In this document: piece after piece, positions 24,813-32,792 of the stretch | How the letters are laid out: every line of letters begins with the position of its first letter | How positions within the stretch are numbered: position 1 is the stretch's first letter | NCBI RefSeq assembly: GCF_900114345.1 | Contig: NZ_FOZJ01000001.1 | Location: 372,001-436,000 of the forward strand | DNA length: 64,000 bases | Direction: 5' to 3' | Source: Microbacterium sp. cf046 | Lineage (GTDB): Bacteria; Actinomycetota; Actinomycetes; Actinomycetales; Microbacteriaceae | Program-made: the position numbers and the translations under genes | Notes under the pieces: model-generated | What the model saw: only the letters and a program-made list of their open reading frames with translations | Database searches by the model: none | What the model was told of the DNA's origin: nothing

Positions 24813-24894
24813 CCTCCCCTGCAGTCGACTTGTGGTGAACGGCCGCTCTGGGTGGCGCTGACGCGTCCGAATGCCGCAAGTCACCGGCCGCGGG

Positions 24895-26022
24895 TCACAG
24901 ATCCTGGTGGAACTCCTCGATCAGGTGATCGACGACCGCCGTCATCGCCTGGTCCTGGTCGGCGCCGGCCGCAGTCGCCTCGGCGACCACCGCCCGCTGT
25001 CGCTGAGCGGACGTGCCGTCAGTGGCGATCGAGAGGACCCGCACCATCTCGTCGCGGCAGTCGAGGGCCTCGGCATCCTCCGCGATCATCTCGACGAGCT
25101 CGGCCATGAGTTGCGGGAACGGCACGATCGTGTTCGCGCCGAAGTCGATCAGTCCCTCGGTGACGCCGTACCGCTGTGCGCGCCACCGGTTCTCGCCCAC
25201 GAGGAAGCGGTCGTAGATGCGCCAGCGCTGGTTTCTGATGCGCAGGCGCCAGAGCATGCGCATCAGGCACTGAGTGACGGCGGCGAGCGTGAGGGCATCC
25301 ACCGCGCGCGGTGACACGTCCATGATGCGCGTCTCGAGCGTCGGGTACCGGTTCGAGGGGCGGATGTCCCACCAGATCTTCGACGAGTCCTCGATGATCC
25401 CGAGGTCGACGAGCACCCCGACCGAGCGCTGCAGCTCCGCCCAGCTTTGGTAGTCCGGCGGCAGGCCGGTGCGCGGCAGGTTGTCGAACACCGAGATCCG
25501 GTACGAGGCCAGCCCGGTGTCCTCGCCCTGCCAGAACGGCGATGAGGTCGACAGCGCGAGCAGGTGCGGCAGGAAATAGGGCATCTGGCGCAGCAGGTCG
25601 CTGCGCAGCGCGTTGTCGCCGATTCCGATGTGCACGTGACAGCCGCAGATCAGCAGCCGGCGTGCGACGCCGGCCAGATCCCGCTCGAGGCCGCGATACC
25701 GCTCCTTGTCAGTGTGGTGCTGGTGCTTCCAGTCGGAGAACGGATGACAGGATGCCGCGATCGGCGCGAGTCCATAGCGGGCGGCGTGCCGCGAGATGGT
25801 CGACCGCAGGCGTCGCAGATCGTCCCGTGCCTCAGCGACGTTCCGGCACACCTTCGTGCCGATCTCGACCTGGCACTGCTTGTACTCGGGGCTGACCTGA
25901 TCCTGCAGGTCGGCACGGCAGTCCTCGATGAAGTCCTCGGGAGCCACCCCCAGCGCCCGGGAATCGCGGTCGACGAGGAGGTACTCCTCTTCGATCCCCA
26001 TCGTGAACTCGGGTCGCTCCAT
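24895..26022 (-). CDS. YbdK-type carboxylate-amine ligase (glutamate-cysteine ligase 2 family)
   Basis: This 375-residue protein belongs to the GCS2/YbdK family: N-terminal [12 protein letters not shown], the [12 protein letters not shown] metal/substrate strand, [16 protein letters not shown], and the [11 protein letters not shown] segment. YbdK has weak ATP-dependent glutamate-cysteine ligase activity; the true substrate in most actinobacteria is unknown. I chose ATG 26022, preceded by a near-perfect AAGGAGGT, rather than a frame opening at 26109. It diverges from an MFS gene across 100 bp. Confidence 0.9.
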   Translation of the reverse strand: MERPEFTMGIEEEYLLVDRDSRALGVAPEDFIEDCRADLQDQVSPEYKQCQVEIGTKVCRNVAEARDDLRRLRSTISRHAARYGLAPIAASCHPFSDWKHQHHTDKERYRGLERDLAGVARRLLICGCHVHIGIGDNALRSDLLRQMPYFLPHLLALSTSSPFWQGEDTGLASYRISVFDNLPRTGLPPDYQSWAELQRSVGVLVDLGIIEDSSKIWWDIRPSNRYPTLETRIMDVSPRAVDALTLAAVTQCLMRMLWRLRIRNQRWRIYDRFLVGENRWRAQRYGVTEGLIDFGANTIVPFPQLMAELVEMIAEDAEALDCRDEMVRVLSIATDGTSAQRQRAVVAEATAAGADQDQAMTAVVDHLIEEFHQDL

Positions 26023-26110
26023 CGCGACCTCCTTCCGTTGCCCTATCTCAGCGTGCCGCGGCGCGGACGGCAAGAGCGGCGGCCCGAGAGAGCGGACCCG
26101 TCCCCGCACC

Positions 26111-26116
26111 TAGGCT
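26111..26116 (+). promoter_or_regulatory. Leaderless -10 box of the CynX-type MFS gene
   Basis: TAGGCT is followed by TGATGA and the GTG at 26123. Confidence 0.55.
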
Positions 26117-26122
26117 TGATGA

Positions 26123-27397
26123 GTGACTCCGACTCCTGCCGGTCCCTCCTCGGGGTCCGCCCCAGAACCCCGGCTCGCCGGCTCGCGCCCGCTGTGGCAG
26201 GGTCGGGCCCTCGCGGTCATCGGCATCGTCCTGTTCGCGTTCTCCCTGCGCTCGGCGGTGGCTTCGCTCTCTCCGCTGATCGACCACATCACGGTGGACT
26301 TCGCGATGCCCGCGGCGATCATCGGGCTGATCGGAACGGCACCACCGGTCTGCTACGCCGTGTTCGGCATCCTGACCCCACTGTTCGAGCGGCGGCTGGG
26401 GCTGGAGCGACTGACCGTGATCTCGATCGTCGTCGTGGCGGTGGGCATGGTGCTGCGCGGCTTCGCCGCCGACTCGGTGGGGCTCCTCCTGTCGACCTCG
26501 TTGATCTTCGCTGCCGTGGGAGTCGGCAACATCCTGCTGCCGCCGCTCGTGCGGAAGTACTTCCCCGCTCGCATCGGGCTGATGACCACGATCTACTCGA
26601 CCACGATGGCGGTGGCCTCCTTCACGCCGCCGTTGGTCGCCGTGCCGGTCGCCGACGCCTCCAGCTGGCGGTTCTCGATCGGGATGTGGGCCGTCTTCGC
26701 CGTGGTGGCGATCATTCCGTGGGTCGCGATGCTCGTGCGCGAGCGCGCCGCGGCGTCCGACGACGCCATCGAGCCGCCCAACCCCCGGGTGTTCGGCCGC
26801 ATGTGGCGACTGCCCCTGGCCTGGGCGCTCGCCGTCGGGTTCCTTGCGGCGGGGTCGATCGCGTACACGTCCTTCGCCTGGCTGCCGCAGCTGCTCGTCG
26901 ACACGGCCGGCGTCACGCCCGCTGCGGCCGGCGCACTGCTGTCGCTCTTCGCGGCGATGGGGCTGCCGGCATCCCTTCTCGTCCCCCTCCTGGTGACGCG
27001 GTACAACGCCACCCGCGTGCTCTTCGGCGTCGCGGTCGCGACCGGTTTCGCCGGCATCGCGGGACTCCTGTTCGCACCGCAAGCGGCCCCGTGGCTGTGG
27101 GTCGGGCTCCTGGGTCTGGAACCGCTGCTGTTCCCGCTCACCCTCGTGCTGCTCGGACTGCGCACCCGCACGCACGAGGGATCGGTCGCGTTGAGCGGGT
27201 TCGTGCAGAGCATCGGCTACGCGATCGTGGCGCTGTTCCCGGTCGGGATCGGGCTGCTGCACGGTGCGACCGACTCGTGGACAGGCCCGCTGATCGTGCT
27301 CGCGTGCGTGGTGGCGGCCGCGATCCCCGCGGGGGTCGTCGTCGCCAAGCGCGCCACGATCGAGGACGAGTGGGAGCGCCGGCACGGAGCCTGGTAG
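26123..27397 (+). CDS. MFS transporter, CynX/NimT type
   Basis: This 424-residue protein has twelve predicted membrane helices and the CynX/NimT-family start LRSAVASLSPLIDHI, then GTAPPVCYAVFGILTPLF and VGNILLPPLVRKYFP. Relatives export cyanate, nitroimidazoles or other small organics. The GTG start is leaderless in appearance. The C-terminus ends in a charged EDEWERRH helix. No operon partner is present: the next gene downstream has its own promoter and operator. Substrate unknown. Confidence 0.87.
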   Translation: MTPTPAGPSSGSAPEPRLAGSRPLWQGRALAVIGIVLFAFSLRSAVASLSPLIDHITVDFAMPAAIIGLIGTAPPVCYAVFGILTPLFERRLGLERLTVISIVVVAVGMVLRGFAADSVGLLLSTSLIFAAVGVGNILLPPLVRKYFPARIGLMTTIYSTTMAVASFTPPLVAVPVADASSWRFSIGMWAVFAVVAIIPWVAMLVRERAAASDDAIEPPNPRVFGRMWRLPLAWALAVGFLAAGSIAYTSFAWLPQLLVDTAGVTPAAAGALLSLFAAMGLPASLLVPLLVTRYNATRVLFGVAVATGFAGIAGLLFAPQAAPWLWVGLLGLEPLLFPLTLVLLGLRTRTHEGSVALSGFVQSIGYAIVALFPVGIGLLHGATDSWTGPLIVLACVVAAAIPAGVVVAKRATIEDEWERRHGAW

Positions 27398-27434
27398 CCC
27401 GGCGGCTCCGCTCGGGGCTGATTGCCAGGCAGAC

Positions 27435-27456
27435 TCGCGATATATCGTGTTAGGGT
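27435..27456 (+). promoter_or_regulatory. CGATATATCG operator overlapping the PGPGW gene promoter
   Basis: The 18-bp sequence at 27435-27452 is identical, in inverse orientation, to the one at 30487-30504 before the DUF4097-PadR operon. It carries the palindromic core CGATATATCG and ends in a TAGGGT -10 (27451-27456) placed six bases before the ATG at 27463. A repressor here would block RNA polymerase. Confidence 0.65.
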
Positions 27457-27462
27457 CCTGAC

Positions 27463-27876
27463 ATGGATCACCTGCCGAGCCACGCCGAACAGGCTGCCGT
27501 CTGGGGCGGAGAGCACCTCTCCGACGACCTCGAGCGCACGGTGCGCTCCGAGATCGTGGAGGCGGAGCGTCCCGACCACCCGATTCGCCGGATGCTGCGC
27601 CGTGCGCGTGCGCGGGTGTCGAAGCATCCGCGACTCGAGCACGCCTACCGAGTCGGCGTCGGCATCCTCGGCGGAACGCTGACCGCGATCGGCATCCTGT
27701 TCATCCCGCTGCCCGGACCCGGGTGGCTCATCGTCTTCCTCGGGCTCGCGGTGCTCGGCACCGAGTTCCGCTGGGCCAGGCGCATGGCGGTCTGGCTCAA
27801 GCGTCAGCTCGACCGCTTCTGGGCGTGGTGGAAGGCGCGGCGCGCAGCACGCGCGTCGCAGCGCGCCACGGCCTGA
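27463..27876 (+). CDS. PGPGW (TIGR02611 family) transmembrane protein
   Basis: This 137-residue protein has an acidic and basic N-terminus, a first helix near residues 65-82, then the diagnostic PLPGPGW at about 85-91 and a second helix LIVFLGLAVLGTEF. A basic C-terminal helix (RRMAVWLKRQLDRFWAWWKARRA) probably lies along the membrane. The family is widespread in actinobacteria and has no assigned function. The upstream operator, shared with the PadR operon, suggests envelope-linked control. Start is leaderless. Confidence 0.85.
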   Translation: MDHLPSHAEQAAVWGGEHLSDDLERTVRSEIVEAERPDHPIRRMLRRARARVSKHPRLEHAYRVGVGILGGTLTAIGILFIPLPGPGWLIVFLGLAVLGTEFRWARRMAVWLKRQLDRFWAWWKARRAARASQRATA

Positions 27877-27906
27877 TGACCGAGGCTGACGCGACGGAGG
27901 AGAGGA

Positions 27907-28083
27907 CTAAGCCTTCTCGTCCTCGTACTCGTCGGCGTACTGGTCCGCCCACTTGTCGACGTACTGCTCGTCGTCCGGGTGGCCCAGTTCCTTCTCCAGT
28001 GCGGAGTAGTTGACGGTCGGGCTGTACGACTTGAGTTCGCGCGCGATCTTGGTGTGCTTCGCCTTCTGACGGCCACGCCCCAT
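27907..28083 (-). CDS. DUF3073 protein
   Basis: This 58-residue protein starts MGRGRQKAKHTKIARELKSY and ends in an acidic DEYEDEKA, the typical basic-to-acidic layout of DUF3073. The ATG at 28083 has a GAGGGGG ribosome site; the longer frame is not family-like. These proteins are conserved across actinobacteria, are short and probably bind nucleic acid or ribosomes, but no function is established. It converges with the PGPGW gene across 30 bp. Confidence 0.88.
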   Translation of the reverse strand: MGRGRQKAKHTKIARELKSYSPTVNYSALEKELGHPDDEQYVDKWADQYADEYEDEKA

Positions 28084-28247
28084 GCGAGACCCCCTCATTT
28101 CTGAGTCGCGGGCGGTGCGGGGGCATTCCGCCGCGTCAACCCGGGCATTCACGAAACCGGCTCGAGGCCGGTAAGAGTAGCATTCAGGATAACACGGAGC
28201 CCCTGGTCACCGACCGCTCCGACCCGGCACGGAAAGGGCGAAGACGC

Positions 28248-28811
28248 ATGGCGGATCACGCACCCGAGGGCCCTGTCGGGGACGCCGATCCGGCCCCGGT
28301 CGGCGCCGACGAAGCGGCCGCACTGCAGGGCGCGGTGCTCGTGGGAGTCGTGCCCGGTCTGCCGGTCCGTGTGCTCAAGGAGGCCGGACGCTACGCCAAG
28401 CTCCTGCATGCTCCGCTCGTCGTCGTCCACGTGGATGTCACGCGATTCGTCACGTACGAAGACCCGGACGGCTACGTGCACTCGGCGCCGATCGACATCA
28501 ACGTCGCGGCAGGCGAGGGGGACCTCGCGATCGTCACCGCGGAGGCCGAGAAGGTCCTCGCCGGTCATGAGGTCGAGTGGACCGTCAAGCAGCTCGTGGG
28601 CGACCCTGCCATGGCGATGAAGCACCTCGCCGATCAGGTCGACGCGAAGCTCCTCGTCGTCGGAACGCGCAAGCGCGGACTCGGCGAGTCGATCCGCGAG
28701 TTCTTCACCGGCTCGGTCGCTGCGCGGCTCGCGCATCGACAGCAGCGGCCCATCCTGGTCATCCCGCTCGGTGAACCCGTGCCGGATGACGAGGAGATCT
28801 GGCCCGGCTGA
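28248..28811 (+). CDS. Universal stress protein (UspA family)
   Basis: This 187-residue UspA-fold protein has an atypical 25-residue Ala/Asp/Pro-rich N-terminus and the usual hydrophobic strand GAVLVGVVPGLPVRVLKEA. Its C-terminal ATP-type motif is VVGTRKRGLGESIREFFTGSVAARLAHRQQRPILVIPL, matching G-2x-G-9x-G-S. It is likely a nucleotide-binding stress protein of the cytoplasm. A GGAAAGGG site precedes the ATG. The gene converges with padR; a nested hairpin lies between. Confidence 0.88.
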   Translation: MADHAPEGPVGDADPAPVGADEAAALQGAVLVGVVPGLPVRVLKEAGRYAKLLHAPLVVVHVDVTRFVTYEDPDGYVHSAPIDINVAAGEGDLAIVTAEAEKVLAGHEVEWTVKQLVGDPAMAMKHLADQVDAKLLVVGTRKRGLGESIREFFTGSVAARLAHRQQRPILVIPLGEPVPDDEEIWPG

Positions 28812-28824
28812 GCGCCGACGCCGA

Positions 28825-28899
28825 ACCGCGAGACCGCATCCGAGCGCCGAGACTTCGGGTGAACCCCTCGGTCTCGACCTCCCGGTGCAGTCTCGCGGT
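28825..28899. terminator. Nested bidirectional terminator
   Basis: Outer arms ACCGCGAGAC (28825-28834) and GTCTCGCGGT (28890-28899) enclose an inner pair CGAGAC (28848-28853) and GTCTCG (28871-28876), between the converging usp and padR genes. Confidence 0.65.
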
Positions 28900-28913
28900 C
28901 CTGGGCGAGGTGA

Positions 28914-29537
28914 TCAGCCGCGCAGCGTGCGCGTGATGTCGCGGGCGATGTCGTCGAGCGACTTCGCGAGATCATCGATGACGGATGCCGCCAGCTCGCC
29001 GCCGCGGGCGACATGCGACCGCAGGTCCGCGCGCACCTGGGCGCGGAACTCGTTGATCCGCTCGTCGGCGCGATGCACCTGCTCGCGGCTGGCCGTGCGA
29101 GGGTCGTCCGCGCCGGAGAAGCCCGCGGGTGCCGTCTGGTTCGCGGTGGCCCGCTCATCGCGCGCCGCTGCGGCGAGATCGGCGCGAAGGCTCTTCATCG
29201 CCTCGCGGACATTACCGCGCACTTCGTCGGCGATCAGCCGGACGGAGTCGGTGAGGCCCGCCTCGATGCCCTCGAGGTCACCGCTGCGCGCGGCCACCTC
29301 GGCGCGTCCGGCATCCGTGATCTCATAGACCGTCTTGCGACCGTCGACCGTCTTGGTCACAAGTCCCTCCTCCTCGAGCTTCGCGAGGCGCGGGTAGATT
29401 GTGCCGGCGCTCGGCGTGTACGTGCCGCCCGTCCGGTCCGAGAGCGCCTGCATGAGGTCGTAGCCATGACGTGGCCCCTCGTCGAGCAGGCTGAGCAGGT
29501 AGAGGCGGAGGTCGCCGTGCGAGAAGACGGGTGCCAT
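28914..29537 (-). CDS. PadR family transcriptional regulator
   Basis: This 207-residue PadR protein has a winged helix at residues 1-80: LRLYLLSLLDEGPRHGYDLM, then PSAGTIYPRLAKLEEEGLV and KTVYEITDAG. A long helical C-terminus (about 85-205) follows, with no second known domain. The ATG at 29537 shares one base with the DUF4097 stop (TGATG), so both are one operon. PadR proteins usually repress their own operon from AT-rich palindromes; two copies of CGATATATCG lie at the operon promoter. Confidence 0.9.
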   Translation of the reverse strand: MAPVFSHGDLRLYLLSLLDEGPRHGYDLMQALSDRTGGTYTPSAGTIYPRLAKLEEEGLVTKTVDGRKTVYEITDAGRAEVAARSGDLEGIEAGLTDSVRLIADEVRGNVREAMKSLRADLAAAARDERATANQTAPAGFSGADDPRTASREQVHRADERINEFRAQVRADLRSHVARGGELAASVIDDLAKSLDDIARDITRTLRG

Positions 29538-30424
29538 CACCACTCCTCTTCGATGGCCGGTCGGGAGTCGGATCCGGCATCGGCCGCTGTCGGCGCATCG
29601 GCCGAGGCGCCGACCCGGCGCAGCACGGTGACGCCGCCGGAGACGGAGTTCGCGCGCACGTCGACGAAGGAGCCGCTGAGCTCGCCCACCGAGCCGGTGA
29701 AGTTCGTGGTCGGGCCGTTTCCTCGGCCGGAGCGCACGACGCCGTCGACCTGGACGCGTCCGCTGACGCTGCGCACGACGTAGTTGGCCGGGAGGCCCTC
29801 GTCGAGGCGGACCGTGGCCTGGCCGCTGACCGTGTTGAGACCGACCTGGTGGGCCTCGCCGGTGGTGTCCACGAGCATCGCACCGGAGACGGTGTCGATC
29901 GTCGCCTTGCGGAGACTGCCCGTCGCTGCGACATCGCCCGACACGCTGTTGGCGCTCAGCGCGCCGACGAGCTCTCGGATCTGCACATCGCCGGAGACCG
30001 CGTTCACCGTCAGGTCGCCCGTGAGGCCGTCGACGATGATATCGCCGGAGACCGTGTTCAGGCGGGCATCGTTGCGGATGCCGGAGACGAGCGCGCTCGC
30101 GCTGACGACGCCCAGGTTGAGCGCGACCTCGCGCGGCACCGCCACGCTGATCTCGGCCTTCGGGCCTCCGGCGCCGAAGTTGCGGAACACCTCCAGGAAG
30201 TTGTCCCAGCGCAACTGCGGGTGATCGATCTCGACCACGTCGCCGGTCACCTCGATGCGGAGGTCTTTGATCGTGACCCCGTGCACTTCGATGCGCGCGC
30301 CCGGTTCGTCGTGGCCGATCACATCGATCTGTCCACCGACGAGGCCGACCTTGAGCTTGCGGACGGTTTCGATGTCGATGACTCGGGTCTCGCCCGGGTG
30401 GATGATCCACTTCTCGAGGGTCAT
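29537..30424 (-). CDS. DUF4097 (putative adhesin-like beta-helix) protein
   Basis: This 295-residue protein has DUF4097-type repeats: the phrase T/SVSG recurs (LNTVSGDIIV, VNAVSGDVQI, ANSVSGDVAA, DTVSGAMLV, LNTVSGQATV, RSVSGRVQV, ANSVSGGVTV), forming successive rungs of a beta-solenoid from about residue 120. There is no signal peptide, so it is probably cytoplasmic or membrane-associated through partners. The family is often encoded next to PadR regulators. ATG 30424 is chosen at MTLEKWIIH with a CTGGAG site; the longer frame crosses the operators. Confidence 0.87.
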   Translation of the reverse strand: MTLEKWIIHPGETRVIDIETVRKLKVGLVGGQIDVIGHDEPGARIEVHGVTIKDLRIEVTGDVVEIDHPQLRWDNFLEVFRNFGAGGPKAEISVAVPREVALNLGVVSASALVSGIRNDARLNTVSGDIIVDGLTGDLTVNAVSGDVQIRELVGALSANSVSGDVAATGSLRKATIDTVSGAMLVDTTGEAHQVGLNTVSGQATVRLDEGLPANYVVRSVSGRVQVDGVVRSGRGNGPTTNFTGSVGELSGSFVDVRANSVSGGVTVLRRVGASADAPTAADAGSDSRPAIEEEW

Positions 30425-30459
30425 TGTGTGCTCCAGAGTTCCGTTCTGATGGGACTGAC

Positions 30460-30513
30460 TCGCGATATATCGCGATGAGTCAACGATAACACGATATATC
30501 GCGAATGTGTCAA
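30460..30513 (-). promoter_or_regulatory. Promoter and twin palindromic operators of the DUF4097-padR operon
   Basis: On the minus strand TTGACA (30508-30513) is followed by operator 1, core CGATATATCG at 30492-30501, and a TTATCG -10. Operator 2 is a perfect 16-bp palindrome, TCGCGATATATCGCGA (30460-30475), over the start site. Two operators covering a promoter fit autorepression by the PadR product. Confidence 0.7.
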
Positions 30514-30546
30514 CCCATCCTTGGACTTCGAAGAGGGTTTGCAGAC

Positions 30547-30577
30547 TTGACATTGACGTAACGTCAAGATCTAGCGT
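30547..30577 (+). promoter_or_regulatory. MerR-type promoter with 19-bp spacer and palindrome
   Basis: TTGACA (30547-30552) and TAGCGT (30572-30577) are 19 bp apart. The spacer holds a perfect palindrome TTGACGT-A-ACGTCAA (30553-30567). Overlong spacers with a central dyad are the hallmark of promoters twisted open by MerR proteins, so the gene downstream is probably autoregulated. Confidence 0.75.
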
Positions 30578-30612
30578 GTATGTCGAACCGCTGCGAAGGA
30601 AAGGGGGCGGCC

Positions 30613-31380
30613 ATGCAGACCGAGGAGTGGTCGATCCAGCAGATCGCGAAGATCGCCGGAACGACGAGCCGCACCCTGCGCCATTACGGCGATGTGGGGC
30701 TGCTGCCGCCGTCGAGCATCGGCCGGAACGGCTACCGCCACTACGACAGGGAGTCCCTCGTGCGCCTGCAGCGGATCCTTCTGCTGCGCGACCTCGGACT
30801 GGGGCTTCCGCAGATCGCGGACGTGCTCGATCGGGAGGGCAGTCAGGAGGATGCCCTGACCGGCCACCTCGCGTGGCTGCGGCAGGAGCAGGACAGGCTG
30901 GAGCGGCAGATCGTGTCGGTTCAGCTCACCATCGAGGCATTGAGAGGAGGTGAACGACTCATGGCAGAAGACATGTTCGACGGCTTCGACCACACACAGT
31001 ACAAGGACGAAGTGGAGCAGCGCTGGGGCAAGCGCGCCTACGCCGACAGCGACCGCTGGTGGCGCGGGATGAGCGCCGACGAGAAGTCGGCGTGGAAGCA
31101 GCGCCTCACGGACCTGACGAGCGACTGGGTCGCGGCGGCCGAGGCGGGCGTGGCGCCCGACGGCCCCGAGGGGACTGCGCTCGCGCAACGGCACGTCGAG
31201 TGGCTGACCGGCATCCCCGGCACGCCCGCGGCCGGGCCGGACGGCGACGTCAAGGCGTACGTCATCGGACTCGGCGAGATGTACGTCGCCGACGAGCGAT
31301 TCGGCGCGAACTACGGCGGCACGACCGGTGCCGAGTTCGTCCGCGACGCGCTGCGCGCATACGCGGACGCGAACCTGTAG
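30613..31380 (+). CDS. MerR family regulator with TipAS ligand-binding domain (TipA-like)
   Basis: This 255-residue protein joins a MerR DNA-binding domain (residues 4-72: WSIQQIAKIAGTTSRTLRHY, then GYRHYDRESLVRLQRI), a coiled dimerisation helix to about 112, and a TipAS domain (about 120-255, with YADSDRWWRGMSADE and GEMYVADERFGANYGG). TipA proteins sense thiopeptides and other cyclic peptides or drugs. The ATG at 30613 follows GAAGGAAAGGGGG; an upstream ATG at 30580 is too close to the promoter. A second in-frame start at 30961 would give the ligand domain alone. It has its own terminator and no co-transcribed pump. Confidence 0.9.
   Translation: MQTEEWSIQQIAKIAGTTSRTLRHYGDVGLLPPSSIGRNGYRHYDRESLVRLQRILLLRDLGLGLPQIADVLDREGSQEDALTGHLAWLRQEQDRLERQIVSVQLTIEALRGGERLMAEDMFDGFDHTQYKDEVEQRWGKRAYADSDRWWRGMSADEKSAWKQRLTDLTSDWVAAAEAGVAPDGPEGTALAQRHVEWLTGIPGTPAAGPDGDVKAYVIGLGEMYVADERFGANYGGTTGAEFVRDALRAYADANL
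30945..31380 (+). other. Internal ribosome site and in-frame start for a TipAS-only product
   Basis: AGGAGGTGA (30945-30953) lies seven bases before an in-frame ATG at 30961. Translation from there gives 139 residues, close to the 144 of Streptomyces TipAS, which is also made from an internal start. The site is the strongest Shine-Dalgarno sequence seen in this gene, stronger than that of the full-length start. Existence of the short protein is inferred. Confidence 0.6.
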
Positions 31381-31388
31381 CAGCGCGA

Positions 31389-31433
31389 GCGGATGCCGCA
31401 CCCCGACCGGACAGCCGGGCGTGCGGCATCCGC
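31389..31433. terminator. Bidirectional terminator with GGATGCCGC arms
   Basis: GCGGATGCCGCAC (31389-31401) and GTGCGGCATCCGC (31421-31433) form a perfect 13-bp stem around 19 bases, between the converging tipA-like and ROK genes. Confidence 0.75.
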
Positions 31434-31446
31434 CGGCGTCGTGCGG

Positions 31447-32670
31447 TCAGCCCGCCGCGCGCTCAGCGTTGGTGAGATCGAGGATTCCCGCGCGCGCGGT
31501 CTCGACGGCGGCCGCCACCGCGCCGATGGAAACGACGTCGGCGCCAAGCGGAGACGCGTGGATCTCGGGGATCGGCAGGTCGAGCTCATCCGGAAGCGCA
31601 CGCCTGGCGGCGTCGATCACAGGCTCGATGCCGCCTGAGACGGCGCCCGAGACGATCAGGCGCCGCGGGTCGAACAGGCTCCCGAACACGCCGGTGATCA
31701 CCGCGAGACTCTCGCCGACGCGCTGAGTCACACGCAGGGCGTCGGCATCGCCGGCCGCGGCGAGTTCGAGCACGAGGCGCCCGTCGATCTCCGCGGGCGC
31801 GTGCCGGGCCAACCGGTGATCCGCGGGGATGTCGCCGGCGGCGATGGCTTCGCGCGCCCATTGCGCCGCCCGAAAGCCCAAACCCCACGCACCGCCCACG
31901 CCGACGACGTGGTCGAACGCCACCATCTCGGCGACGCCGCCGTGGGCGCCGCGGAGGATCCGGCCGTCCACGGCGATGCCCGCGCCGAGCCGCTCGCCGG
32001 CCAGAAGCACGACGAAGTCGTCGAATCCGACCGCTGCGCCCGAGGTGCGCTCGGCCATGGCGGCCAGGTACGCATCGTTCTCCACGCGTACGAGCGGGAT
32101 CGGCGCCGCGAATCCGTCGGCGAACCCCGGATTCATCCGTCGCCAGAATCCGTCCCGATGAGGGGGTGACTCGCCGGCGGCGTTCACCGGCGCCGGCACG
32201 CCGACGCAGAGCGCTATCGCGTCCGCGCGTGAGCGACCGGCGGTCGTGAGAGCGGCATCCAGCGCGCGCTCCGCGAGCGCGCGGCGCACGTCGCCGCCGT
32301 CGTTCTCCGGATCGAGATCGATGTGCTGACGAACGAGCGTGCGACCGCGCAGATCGGCGACCGTCGTGATCAGGTGCCCACGGCCCACGTCGATCCCCAC
32401 GACAGCCCCCGCGTCGGCGCGCAATTCGAACCGGCGGGACGGCCGGCCTTTGTGGTAGTCGCCCGCCGCGCGGGCGTTCGGCAGTTCACGCAGCAGCCCT
32501 CGGTGGACAAGCTCGTCGATCACGTCGATCGTCGTCGACCGGGTCAGGCCGACGCCGGCCATCGCGTCGCTGGCTGTGAAGTCTGCTGCGTCCCACGCGT
32601 GATTGAGGACCGCGGCCAGGCTCGCCCTGCGCAGGGGATTCGGAGGGGTGCCGGAGATCACATCAGTCAC
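31447..32670 (-). CDS. ROK family transcriptional repressor
   Basis: This 407-residue ROK protein has an N-terminal winged helix (residues 12-70: SLAAVLNHAWDAADFTASDA, then GLTRSTTIDVIDELVHRGLL) and a sugar-kinase-like domain starting VVGIDVGRGHLITTVADL. The cysteine-rich zinc motif of many ROK members is absent; only one Cys is visible. The GTG at 32670 is used. It diverges from the sugar importer and glucosidase operon, whose promoter overlaps an inverted repeat, so it most likely represses those genes and responds to a sugar. Confidence 0.9.
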   Translation of the reverse strand: MTDVISGTPPNPLRRASLAAVLNHAWDAADFTASDAMAGVGLTRSTTIDVIDELVHRGLLRELPNARAAGDYHKGRPSRRFELRADAGAVVGIDVGRGHLITTVADLRGRTLVRQHIDLDPENDGGDVRRALAERALDAALTTAGRSRADAIALCVGVPAPVNAAGESPPHRDGFWRRMNPGFADGFAAPIPLVRVENDAYLAAMAERTSGAAVGFDDFVVLLAGERLGAGIAVDGRILRGAHGGVAEMVAFDHVVGVGGAWGLGFRAAQWAREAIAAGDIPADHRLARHAPAEIDGRLVLELAAAGDADALRVTQRVGESLAVITGVFGSLFDPRRLIVSGAVSGGIEPVIDAARRALPDELDLPIPEIHASPLGADVVSIGAVAAAVETARAGILDLTNAERAAG

Positions 32671-32675
32671 GGGTA

Positions 32676-32753
32676 TTGACCTTTCGATCCATCCTCGCCA
32701 TTATGGGTCACACAAATTGATTCGACTGGTAAATCTAATCTTCGAAACAAAAT
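32676..32753 (+). promoter_or_regulatory. Promoter and candidate ROK operator of the sugar operon
   Basis: TTGACC (32676-32681), a 17-bp spacer and CATTAT (32699-32704) form the promoter. Downstream, AAATTGATTCGA (32714-32725) and TCGAAACAAAAT (32742-32753) are inverted with 9 of 12 matches and a 16-bp gap, in an unusually AT-rich patch. A repressor there would cover the start site. Confidence 0.55.
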
Positions 32754-32792
32754 TCCTGATCCAAAGACGGATCGTTGGAAGGGGACAGTGTC

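Noticed and set aside
24813-24894. Terminator after purF
   Set aside because: I could not find a convincing stem in this 82-bp gap.
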